A stretch of DNA of 14,318 nt from Methanoregula sp. (lineage in GTDB: Archaea > Halobacteriota > Methanomicrobia > Methanomicrobiales > Methanospirillaceae). This document shows positions 1 to 7,200 of this stretch, one piece after another. The position numbers and the translations under genes were made by a program. Under the pieces are notes generated by a model. The model made no database searches and was not told where the DNA came from. It saw only the letters and a program-made list of their open reading frames with translations. Position 1 is the stretch's first letter. Each line of letters opens with the position of its first letter. The DNA lies in NCBI GenBank assembly GCA_003157895.1, contig PMKW01000029.1, positions 1-14,318 on the forward strand, given 5' to 3'.

Positions 1-165
1 TTTCGGTAAAAATATGGCCGGCTGCGGAGAGCAAACAGCACCTTTTGTTTTCCCAAAAGGATCTTTCGGGCGCTGCAAAAACCTTAGTGCACCAGAGATA
101 CTTCCGGTCAATCCCGGTTGCGGAAAGGGATGTTGGTAAGATAAGAATAACCGGTGCATCCAAAA
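1..165. other. Non-coding left edge, downstream of hypD
   Basis: No convincing gene is visible here. On the plus strand there is a 41-codon open frame (14-139) with several cysteines, but it has no ribosome-binding site and no recognisable domain. The segment holds a short perfect inverted repeat (41-60) and A-runs, which read as T-runs on the minus strand (for example 161-165) and could help end the hypD transcript. Confidence 0.5.
41..60. repeat. Inverted repeat, 7-bp stem with 6-nt loop
   Basis: CCTTTTG (41-47) and CAAAAGG (54-60) are perfect complements around a six-base loop. It lies about 105 bp past the hypD stop codon. It could form a hairpin in a hypD read-through transcript, but no T-run follows directly, so calling it a terminator would be a guess. 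Confidence 0.45.
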
Positions 166-1194
166 TCATACTTTCTTCATCTGGTACATGTGCCAGATCT
201 TGCAGGCACCTTCGTGGCTGACCATGCATGGCCCGACAGGTGTTCTCGGGCTGCAGACCTTCCCGAAGAGTTTGCAGTCGGATGGCTGGGCAAGTCCCCT
301 CAGGACCTTGTCACAGATACAGGCCGAATGCTTGGTGACATGTCTGAACTCGATGCCGAACTTCTTCTGGGCATCATACTGCTCGAACTCTTTCTTCAGC
401 CGGAGACCGGAGCCCGGGATAACCGGGAAGCCCCGCCACTCAACATCGGAAGGCTCAAAAACCTCGTACATGATCTTTTTGGCCTTCACGTTCCCTTCGC
501 GACTGACTGCCCGGGGGTACGCGTTGTCAACACGATGCGTGCCTTCCCGTACCTGATTCACCAGCATAAGAAGACCGAGCAGGATATCCTCCGCCTCGAA
601 CCCCGCCACGACCTGCGGGACCGGGAAGACTTCATACTCCTCGTACCCCATGACCGTGCAGACATGGCCCGGGAGCATGAACCCGTGGAGTTTTGCCTCC
701 CCCTGTTCGAGCAGCCATTTCATGGCAGGTGGCACAATGCGGTGACAGGAAAGGATCGAGAAGTTCTCCGGGGGTTCTGTCAGGAGCATGGCGGCAACGG
801 TAGGGGCTGTGGTCTCGAACCCGACCGAGATGAAGACCACCTCCTTGTCGGTCTTCTTTGCGATCTCCACGGCCTTGTGGATTCCCTGGACGATCCGGAC
901 GTCCCCGCCGCAGGATTCCAGTGATCCCCGGGATCCGGGAACATGAAGGAGATCACCGTATGTTGTTATGATACAGTCTTTGCGGGCAAGGTCGAGCGCA
1001 GCATCGATCTCCCCCTGCGGCGTGATGCAGACCGGGCATCCCGGGCCCATGACGATCTTCAGCTGCTCCGGGAGCAGGCTCCGGAGTCCTGTGCGTGCAA
1101 TGGCTGCCTCGTGCGTTCCGCAGATATGCATGAATGTCATATCCCGGTCTACCATGCCGTGAAGTTTCTGTGCAATCTCCTTTCCCGTCGCCAT
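166..1194 (-). CDS. hypD: Hydrogenase maturation iron-sulfur protein HypD
   Basis: HypD (342 aa, near the usual family length) works with HypC as the cytosolic scaffold on which the Fe(CN)2CO group of [NiFe] hydrogenases is assembled, with cyanide supplied by HypE/HypF. The family signatures are all present: CGTHE with Cys25, GPGCPVC with Cys53 and Cys56, GFETTAPTVA, PGHVCTVMG, and a cysteine-rich C-terminal part (CICDK, DCKLFGKVC, GPCMVSHEGAC) that holds the [4Fe-4S] cluster. The Cys25/53/56 spacing equals that of the essential cysteines Cys41/69/72 of E. coli HypD. The start is the first ATG in the frame and the divergent neighbour begins 45 bp away; no strong Shine-Dalgarno is visible. No other hyp gene lies in the window. 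In a hydrogenotrophic methanogen it would serve the F420-reducing, methyl-viologen-reducing and membrane hydrogenases. Identification is firm. Confidence 0.97.
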   Translation of the reverse strand: MATGKEIAQKLHGMVDRDMTFMHICGTHEAAIARTGLRSLLPEQLKIVMGPGCPVCITPQGEIDAALDLARKDCIITTYGDLLHVPGSRGSLESCGGDVRIVQGIHKAVEIAKKTDKEVVFISVGFETTAPTVAAMLLTEPPENFSILSCHRIVPPAMKWLLEQGEAKLHGFMLPGHVCTVMGYEEYEVFPVPQVVAGFEAEDILLGLLMLVNQVREGTHRVDNAYPRAVSREGNVKAKKIMYEVFEPSDVEWRGFPVIPGSGLRLKKEFEQYDAQKKFGIEFRHVTKHSACICDKVLRGLAQPSDCKLFGKVCSPRTPVGPCMVSHEGACKIWHMYQMKKV

Positions 1195-1239
1195 ACAATC
1201 TCAAAACTATTTACTGCCAGATGTCATAAGAGTACGTAT
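1195..1239. promoter_or_regulatory. Divergent promoter region between hypD and mscS
   Basis: Only 45 bp separate the two divergent start codons. For the plus strand, CTATTTAC (1207-1214) sits about 25-30 bases before the mscS ATG, where an archaeal TATA box would place the transcript start at or next to that ATG, giving a leaderless or nearly leaderless mRNA. For the minus strand, an AT-rich CATATACG stretch (about 1236-1243) overlapping the mscS start could serve hypD. These are matches by eye to a loose consensus. Confidence 0.4.
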
Positions 1240-2286
1240 ATGGTATTTGAATTTACGGATATGGACTATGTCTACGCGGTAATAACAATTATCTCCGGTA
1301 TCCTGCTCGCTCTTGTGGCACGAACCATTGTCCGCTGGCTCGAGTCCAAAGCCGGTGAGACCGAAACGAAATGGGATGACATTGTCATTGCTGCGATTGG
1401 CACGCCAGTGCAGGTTGCTATTGTCGTTGTCAGTGTCTATATCGCATGCAAATATTTTGGCATTCTTCCGGCAAACTTACAATGGATCCTGGAACCGCAG
1501 AATGTCACGGCATTTTATATCTTTATCGGCGCATGGGTACTCTCCTCATTCCTCCACGATATCGTTTCGATATATGGTCACGAGCTTGCAGAGAAATCGG
1601 AAAGCGATGTGGATGACCGGCTGGTGGAACTCCTTGAACTGGTAATCCGTTATGTAATCTGGTTCATCGCATTGATGCTCATCCTGTCCGTATATAAGGT
1701 GGATATCACCCCGTTCCTTGCCGGTGCCGGTATCGCCGGCCTGGCCGTTGCGCTGGCGGCACAGGACCTCATCTCCAATTTTTTTGGCGGCGCCCTTATT
1801 ACTGTCGATAAGCCGTTCAGGATTGGCGATCGTATCAAAGTGGACAACTATTACGGTGATGTGTTAAGTGTCGGCCCGCGAAGTACCCGTCTCAAGACCC
1901 TTGATTACCAGATTGTTACCATCCCGAACAATAAAATCACTACCAATATCATCGTAAACTATGCGGAGCCGGACCAGAAGCTCAGGATGACGATCCCGGT
2001 ATCCGTTGCGTATGGAACAGACCCGAAGGAAGTCAAGGAAATACTGCTCGATATTGCTCAGAATACCATAAAAGCTACTGATTATCTGCTGGATAATCCT
2101 CCCCCGAAAGTTTTTTTCATTGAATTTGGAGCATCGAGCCTTAATTTCATCCTGTATGTCTGGGCGCGAAAATATAATCTTCCCGATGAAGTCAGGGATT
2201 CAATCAATTCCCAGATAGCTGAACGGTTCGCAGCTGCGGGCATCGAGATTCCCTTCCCCCAGATGGAAATACGGATGAAAAAATAA
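1240..2286 (+). CDS. Small-conductance mechanosensitive ion channel, MscS family
   Basis: This 348-aa membrane channel would open on membrane tension and release solutes during osmotic downshock. About five hydrophobic helices are visible, near residues 10-30, 47-70, 89-110, 131-151 and 155-185. The last is the Gly/Ala-rich pore helix (AGAGIAGLAVALAAQDLISN), and the classic MscS beta domain follows (PFRIGDRIKV, then GPRSTRLKTLD and TIPNNKI, about 192-234), then a C-terminal alpha/beta domain ending in EIPFPQMEIRMKK. The open frame extends upstream to an ATG at 943, but that stretch is antisense to hypD and does not resemble the family, so ATG 1240 is preferred; ATG 1261 is the alternative. 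Compared with E. coli MscS (286 aa, three helices) it has two extra N-terminal helices. No Shine-Dalgarno is visible, which fits a leaderless transcript. A T7 tract follows the stop. Confidence 0.93.
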   Translation: MVFEFTDMDYVYAVITIISGILLALVARTIVRWLESKAGETETKWDDIVIAAIGTPVQVAIVVVSVYIACKYFGILPANLQWILEPQNVTAFYIFIGAWVLSSFLHDIVSIYGHELAEKSESDVDDRLVELLELVIRYVIWFIALMLILSVYKVDITPFLAGAGIAGLAVALAAQDLISNFFGGALITVDKPFRIGDRIKVDNYYGDVLSVGPRSTRLKTLDYQIVTIPNNKITTNIIVNYAEPDQKLRMTIPVSVAYGTDPKEVKEILLDIAQNTIKATDYLLDNPPPKVFFIEFGASSLNFILYVWARKYNLPDEVRDSINSQIAERFAAAGIEIPFPQMEIRMKK

Positions 2287-2301
2287 ACTTTCCCGTTCCT
2301 A

Positions 2302-2308
2302 TTTTTTT
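2302..2308 (+). terminator. Oligo-T terminator of mscS
   Basis: A run of seven T residues begins 16 bases after the mscS stop codon. Archaeal RNA polymerase terminates at such T-tracts without needing a hairpin. A second T7 run at 2386-2392 may act as backup. Confidence 0.55.
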
Positions 2309-2385
2309 CTACCGTCCATCCTCCCGTTATAATCTGTACCGGATAATACCCTGCACGCGGTCTACCAGTTCCACGCGTTACCGGA

Positions 2386-2392
2386 TTTTTTT
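2386..2392 (+). terminator. Second oligo-T tract after mscS
   Basis: Seven T residues in intergenic DNA between mscS and the tRNA gene. This could be a backup terminator for mscS; there is no further support. Confidence 0.3.
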
Positions 2393-2403
2393 ATGTCCTC
2401 TCT

Positions 2404-2418
2404 TTGGGTTTGACCCAA
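2404..2418. repeat. Perfect short inverted repeat, possible operator
   Basis: TTGGGT (2404-2409) and ACCCAA (2413-2418) are perfect complements around TTG. The repeat lies about 14 bp before a TATA-like box (2432-2439), a position where a regulator could bind. The symmetry is seen directly; a regulatory role is inference. Confidence 0.35.
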
Positions 2419-2431
2419 TCCTTCCGCAATG

Positions 2432-2439
2432 TTTTATAG
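2432..2439 (+). promoter_or_regulatory. TATA-like box upstream of tRNA-Thr
   Basis: TTTTATAG resembles the archaeal box A (TTTATATA-like). It would place a transcript start near 2460, about 70 bases before the mature tRNA 5' end. It is the best TATA match in the region, although the leader would be long for a tRNA. Confidence 0.35.
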
Positions 2440-2453
2440 GGATTACTCACAAC

Positions 2454-2494
2454 GTTGTTAAGCAACCTGTAAAATGCGATTTGCAGAGCATTTT
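2454..2494 (+). other. Two adjacent short hairpins between TATA box and tRNA
   Basis: First hairpin: GTTG (2454-2457) with CAAC (2463-2466). Second: AAAATGC (2471-2477) with GCATTTT (2488-2494), a perfect 7-bp stem with a ten-base loop. Both lie just before tRNA-Thr and could form in a precursor leader. I recognise no known RNA family, and no C/D-box motifs were seen. Confidence 0.3.
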
Positions 2495-2530
2495 CCTTAT
2501 TCAGGGCGCAACAGAATACCAAAATCCCAT

Positions 2531-2604
2531 GCCTATGTGACACAGCCCGGCAGTGTGCCTCCTTGGTAAGGAGGAAGTCGCGAGTTCAAATCTCGCCATA
2601 GGCT
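2531..2604 (+). tRNA. tRNA-Thr, anticodon GGT
   Basis: The cloverleaf folds completely: acceptor stem GCCTATG (2531-2537) with CATAGGC (2597-2603); D stem ACAC (2540-2543) with GTGT (2553-2556) around a loop carrying GG; anticodon stem CCTCC (2558-2562) with GGAGG (2570-2574) and loop TTGGTAA, so the anticodon is GGT (2565-2567), reading ACC and ACU threonine codons; a five-base variable loop; T stem GCGAG (2580-2584) with CTCGC (2592-2596) and loop TTCAAAT. The discriminator base is T2604, as is usual for archaeal threonine tRNAs. No CCA is encoded, so it is added after transcription. No intron is present. All stems are fully paired. Confidence 0.96.
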
Positions 2605-2609
2605 TTTTT
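2604..2609 (+). terminator. Oligo-T terminator of tRNA-Thr
   Basis: Six T residues start directly at the tRNA 3' end (the first is the discriminator base). A second T7 tract follows at 2633-2639. Together they form a typical archaeal T-tract terminator. Confidence 0.6.
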
Positions 2610-2710
2610 ATACACTTTTCCTTTCTGCAATGTTTTTTTCACGCGTTCGCAACGATGCTTGTAAAATAGTACTCTGGATGCGGCAGATAACTCCCCGGGA
2701 AAATCAACAT

Positions 2711-2719
2711 TTTTATATG
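2711..2719 (+). promoter_or_regulatory. Likely TATA box of the aminotransferase gene
   Basis: TTTTATATG, in the context of A-rich DNA just upstream (2699-2708), is a good archaeal TATA match and the best one in the 219-bp gap between tRNA-Thr and the aminotransferase. It predicts a start near 2740 and a leader of about 80 bases. A 65-codon open frame across this gap (2630-2827) overlaps the box and looks non-coding. Confidence 0.45.
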
Positions 2720-2823
2720 ATAGAAAAAAACGTTACCCCGGTGGGAGATGCAGATTTTTTCAGAAGGACGGATCATTTTATTCTGTTTTCCACCGAATTA
2801 ATAAAGAGCCTTTCAGGTTTATC

Positions 2824-4053
2824 ATGAGTCAGCTATCCGCTCTGCCAGGCAAGGATACAGTCACCGGTCAACGGTATACCTTTGCACCCCGCATGGCAAA
2901 AACCCCAAAATCGTTCATCCGCGAGATCCTCAAAGTGACGGAGAGACCGGAGATCATCTCGTTCGCCGGGGGTCTCCCCAGTCCCGCTCTGATCGATGTC
3001 GAAGGAATCCGTATCGCATCCAATTCCGTACTGGAACAGGACGGACAGTGTGCATTACAGTATTCGACTACGGAAGGCTATCTCCCGCTCCGGCAGTTCA
3101 TCGCCGACCGGTATAAGAAAAGGCTGGGCCTCTCCGTCTCCCCGGACGAGATCCTGATAACCAACGGGTCGCAGCAGTGCCTTGACCTTATCGGCAAGGT
3201 CCTTATTGGTACCGGCGACCATATCGCAATCGAGCGCCCGGGGTACCTGGGTGCGATCCAGGCATTCTCCCTGTACGAGCCGGAGTTCCACCCGGTTCCC
3301 CTCATGAATGACGGCCCGGACACTGCATCACTGGACGAGACCTGCCATTCCTGTCCCGTCCGGCTGTTTTATGGGGTCCCCAACTCGCAGAACCCGTCCG
3401 GGATCACCTATTCGGAAAAGAGGAGGAAGGAACTGGCAGCGATCCTCAGGAACCAGGGAGTGTTGTTCGTGGAGGATGACGCGTACGGGGAACTGAATTT
3501 CTCCGGTAACTCCCTGCCATCGATGCGTACGTTCCTGCCTCATCAGACCATCATCACCGGATCCTTCTCCAAGATCCTCGCCCCCGGCATGCGGATGGGC
3601 TGGGTTGCCGCACCCCCGGCAATCATGGAACAGCTGGTGGTTGCCAAACAGGCATCCGATCTCCACTCGAATTACCTTTCCCAGCGGATAGCATACGAGT
3701 ACCTTCTTCATAACGACATTGACAGCCATATCCGGAAAATCCGGGCTGCATACCAGCACCAGTGTGATGTGATGATCCGGATGCTCAGGGAAGAATTTCC
3801 GGAAACGGTATCCTGGACGCACCCCCTTGGCGGCATGTTCATCTGGGTGACCCTCCCGGAGGGCTGTTCGTCCATGGAAGTGTTCGAGCAGGCTTTAAAA
3901 GAGAACGTCGCCGTCCTTCCCGGCATGCCCTTCTATGTGGACGGGGGTGGCACCCACACGATGCGGCTGAATTTTTCCAATTCTACCGATGACACTATCA
4001 TAACCGGTATGGGCCGGCTCGCCGGGGTCATCCGGCGTATGTATATTCCATAG
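2824..4053 (+). CDS. PLP-dependent class I/II aminotransferase, LysN/2-aminoadipate-type
   Basis: A 409-aa fold-type I aminotransferase that would transfer an amino group between an amino acid and a 2-oxo acid in the cytosol using pyridoxal phosphate. The N-terminal block (FIREILKVTERPEIISFAGG) is typical of the group with LysN/2-aminoadipate, ARO8-like and MocR aminotransferase domains; no helix-turn-helix domain is present, so it is an enzyme rather than a MocR regulator. Visible active-site elements: NGSQQ (114-118) near the cofactor phosphate, NPSG (190-193), DDAYGEL with Asp219 and Tyr221 stacking near or binding the ring, GSFSK with the Schiff-base Lys250, then PGMRMGW, and Arg381 in HTMRLNFS, which would hold the substrate carboxylate. 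No strong ribosome-binding site precedes ATG 2824. ATG 2893 (MAKTPKS) is a later alternative, but RYTFAPRM before it looks like the family N-terminus. The exact substrate cannot be read; lysine/aminoadipate, aromatic and branched-chain amino acids are all possible. Confidence 0.93.
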   Translation: MSQLSALPGKDTVTGQRYTFAPRMAKTPKSFIREILKVTERPEIISFAGGLPSPALIDVEGIRIASNSVLEQDGQCALQYSTTEGYLPLRQFIADRYKKRLGLSVSPDEILITNGSQQCLDLIGKVLIGTGDHIAIERPGYLGAIQAFSLYEPEFHPVPLMNDGPDTASLDETCHSCPVRLFYGVPNSQNPSGITYSEKRRKELAAILRNQGVLFVEDDAYGELNFSGNSLPSMRTFLPHQTIITGSFSKILAPGMRMGWVAAPPAIMEQLVVAKQASDLHSNYLSQRIAYEYLLHNDIDSHIRKIRAAYQHQCDVMIRMLREEFPETVSWTHPLGGMFIWVTLPEGCSSMEVFEQALKENVAVLPGMPFYVDGGGTHTMRLNFSNSTDDTIITGMGRLAGVIRRMYIP

Positions 4054-4092
4054 GAAAAAAAGTCCGGAAAAACGGTAAAAAACGCCCGGGTG

Positions 4093-4102
4093 TATAAAAA
4101 TA
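4093..4102 (+). promoter_or_regulatory. TATA-like box, distal candidate promoter of the TPR gene
   Basis: TATAAAAATA lies 40 bp after the aminotransferase stop codon. It would start transcription near 4123 and leave a leader of about 115 bases before the TPR start codon. It is a strong AT match but competes with the box at 4169-4176. Confidence 0.4.
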
Positions 4103-4112
4103 CTATTAACAA

Positions 4113-4133
4113 ATCAATTACACACATCAATTA
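4113..4133. repeat. Direct repeat ATCAATTA x2 in the TPR gene upstream region
   Basis: ATCAATTA occurs at 4113-4120 and again at 4126-4133, separated by CACAC, giving a 13-bp step. It falls between the two TATA-like boxes, so a regulator bound here could control the TPR gene. No known operator is recognised. Confidence 0.35.
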
Positions 4134-4168
4134 ATACCGGAAAGGGTATATGGCGCCGGACTGCAACC

Positions 4169-4176
4169 TTTATACC
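4169..4176 (+). promoter_or_regulatory. TATA-like box, proximal candidate promoter of the TPR gene
   Basis: TTTATACC resembles the archaeal box A and predicts a start near 4197, leaving a leader of about 40 bases that includes the ribosome-binding site at 4224-4228. Confidence 0.4.
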
Positions 4177-4223
4177 AGTATGATCCGTGCGGCAGATGTC
4201 ATCGATAACCGATACAACAGCAA

Positions 4224-4228
4224 GAGGT
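4224..4228 (+). promoter_or_regulatory. Ribosome-binding site of the giant TPR gene
   Basis: GAGGT matches the archaeal anti-Shine-Dalgarno and ends 10 bases before ATG 4239. An in-frame TAA at 4206-4208 with no other start codon after it makes ATG 4239 the only possible start of the long frame. Confidence 0.75.
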
Positions 4229-4238
4229 AACCAGTTCC

Positions 4239-7200
4239 ATGAGTAATAGGAGTGATGCGGAAGCATTATTGCGGCAGGGCATCGAACTCTACGATCTTGG
4301 CAGGTTCCAGGAAGCCATCGTTATGTTTGACCGGGGTATCGCCCTGTACCCCCGGCTTGCAAAAGCCCATTATTTCAAAGGTATTGCACTCTATGACCTG
4401 GAAAAATTCGATGAAGCGATCGCGGCATATGATGAGGCTTCCTTACTGGAACCTGCGGATACCAATACATTATACAATAAAGCGGCCACGCTCGCCCAGA
4501 TCGGGAGAAACGAAGAAGCCCTGGAAACCTGTGACCGGCTCCTCTCGCTGAAAGTTGATAATGCCGAAGGCTGGATCCTCAAGGGAATCGCCCTGTACGA
4601 ACTGGGCCGGTTCAAGGAGGCGATCAGCGCCTACGACCATGCCCTCATGGTGGACCCGCAGCATGCCAAGGTCTATTACAACAAGGGAATTGCACTCGCA
4701 GACCTCGGGCGGCATACCGAGGCAATTGCTTCCTATGACAAGGCAATTGAAGTCGTGCCCAATTATGCAAAGGCATTCTATAACAAGGGAATCTCCCTGT
4801 ACGATCTGGGGAGGTACGACGAAGCGCTGCAGGCCTTTGACAAGGCAAATACAATCGATCCCTCCGACATGTGGGTATGGTATTACCGCAGTTTCATCCT
4901 TGCCAAACAGGAAAAAAACGACGAAGCTGTCAGGTCAGCGGATATCTTCCTTGCAACGGAACCGGACCATGCAGATATCTGGACGCTCAAGGGTATCTCC
5001 CAGTACAAGACCGGGCACATTGAGGAATCGGTTAAGTCCTTAAAGCAGGCTCTGGAACTGAACCCCGGGATTGCCGATACCTGGTTTTATCTGGGCCAGG
5101 CATACATCCATCTTACTGATTATACGGGTGCTGTCGATGCATTTTCAAAAAACATCAGCCTCAACCCATCCAGTGCCCCTGCTTACTATCACCGGGGAAT
5201 TGCATACCTGCGGCAGGAAAAATACCGTGAAGCCGTTCCTGATTTTGAACAATCGCTCTCCCTGTCATCCGGGAATCCTGATGCATGGTACAAGAAAGGT
5301 GTTGCCTGCATATACCTGAGCCGGTACGAGGATGCGCTGGATGCGTTCAGTAAAGGCCTGAGTATCAGGCAGGATCATGCAGGATCGTTCTATTACACGG
5401 GACTCGCCTATGCAAAACTGGGCCGGCTCAAGGAATCGATCGAATCGTTCGAACAGGTCCTTGCCCTGGACGCCGGATGCGCCTCTGCCGCGTTCCAGCA
5501 GGGGCTGTCGTATGCCAACCTCGGGCGCTTTGCCGAAGCGGTTGCCGCATACGACCAGGCACTGAAGATCAGCCCCGATTATGCAGATGCCCTGTACCAG
5601 AAAGGTTTCGCGCTGGCAAAACTCGGAAAGAACGATGAGGCCATCACCGCATTCGACAGGACCCTTTCTGAGGACCAGGACAATGCCCAGGCAAGTCATC
5701 AGAAAGGTACCCTGCTGGTGAAGACCGGCAGGTACGAGGACGCGATAGCCGCATTCGACCAAAGCATCAGACTCAGGCCTACGTATGCGCAATCATTCTA
5801 TGACAAGGGAATCGCGCTCCTCAAGCTTGAGCGGTTCGAGGACGCGATCAATGCATTCGGCTATGCCCTGAATATCAACCCCAACTATGTCAATGCTTTT
5901 TATTACCAGGGGATCGCGTTCACCGGACTCGATCGCTCTGAAGAAGCAATAGACGCATTCGACCATGCACTGGAGATCGATCCGACCCATATCCTTGCGC
6001 TGTACCACCGCGGCGCGGCACTTATGCAGGTCCAGCGTTACCCGGAGGCGATATCGGCCTTTGACACGCTGCTCGCTATTTCCCCCCAGTACACAGCAGC
6101 GATCTATGAAAAAGGCGTCGCCCTCCTCCAGCTCTCGCGTTTCCAGGAGGCATGCCAGATCTTTGATGAGGCACTGGACCTGAACCCTTCCCTTGCCGAT
6201 GCATGGCTCTATAAGGGAATCGCACTCCTCAACCTTGATGCAGATGAAGATGCTATTACCGCTTTTGACAAAGCGCTTCTCTTAAATCCCAAACTGACCG
6301 AGGCCGCGATCAGGAAAGGTATCATACTCACCAACCTTGAGAAATCCGATGACGCGGTTGTGATGTTCAACCGCGTGCTCGAAGAAGATCCCCGTAATCC
6401 CCAGGTCTGGTACTATAAGGGTATCGCTCTCTCCCGTATCGGCCGGCACCTGGAAGCGGTACGGTCGTTTGAAAAGACGCTGGAGATCGATCCTTCCTGC
6501 ACCCGGGCCTGGTCGGCAAAAGCTGATGCATGCTTATCCCTCCAGAAGCCTATGGAAGCCATGGACTCCTTTGACCGGGCTCTTGAAATGGAACCCGATA
6601 ACCGGGATATCCTCTATAAAAGGGGGGTTGCCCTCTTTAACCTGAAGAAATATGATAAGGCCCTGGCATCGTTTGACGGGGTGCTTGAGCGGGATCCCGG
6701 GTTTATGGATGCGCAGTTCCACCGCGGCCTTGTCTTCCTTAACCTCAAAAAACCGGAAGAGGCAGTAAAGGCTTTTCATGCGGTAACAGAACAGGACCCG
6801 GAAAATACTCCTGCGCTTTTCTATACCGGGACAACCTTAAACGAGCTCGGCAGGTACGATGACGCGATTGCGGTTCTCAACCAGCTGCTTCTGATCTCCC
6901 CCCAGAACGCGAATGCCCTGTACCAGAAAGGACGCGCACTGATGCACATGGACCGGTACCAGGACGCGCACCAGGCATTTACGACCGCAAAGGAATACGA
7001 CCCTGCCCTTGCGCATATCTCCCTGCATGACGGAATTGCCCTTGCAAAAATGGGCGCTGACGAAGAGGCGATCGCGGCATTCGAACGGGAGTTGTCTCAA
7101 AACCCGAAAAACCCGGAAGCTGCAACCCGTAAAGGGAAATCCCTCCTCCGGCTGGGCCGGCATACTGAAGCGATAACCATCCTTGCAGAAGCTGTGGAGA

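Noticed and set aside
14..139. 41-codon frame with several cysteines
   Set aside because: There is no ribosome-binding site or known motif, and a frame this short is expected by chance at the window edge.
154..924. 256-codon open frame on the plus strand opposite hypD
   Set aside because: It is antisense to hypD, whose motifs are unmistakable. The plus-strand translation shows no recognisable domain.
943..1239. N-terminal extension of the MscS frame back to ATG 943
   Set aside because: It is antisense to the hypD 5' part, is not hydrophobic and does not look like the MscS family. The channel sequence begins at about 1240.
2630..2827. 65-codon frame between tRNA-Thr and the aminotransferase
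   Set aside because: It begins in the tRNA's T-rich terminator region, spans the likely aminotransferase TATA box and overlaps the aminotransferase start. Its composition does not look coding.
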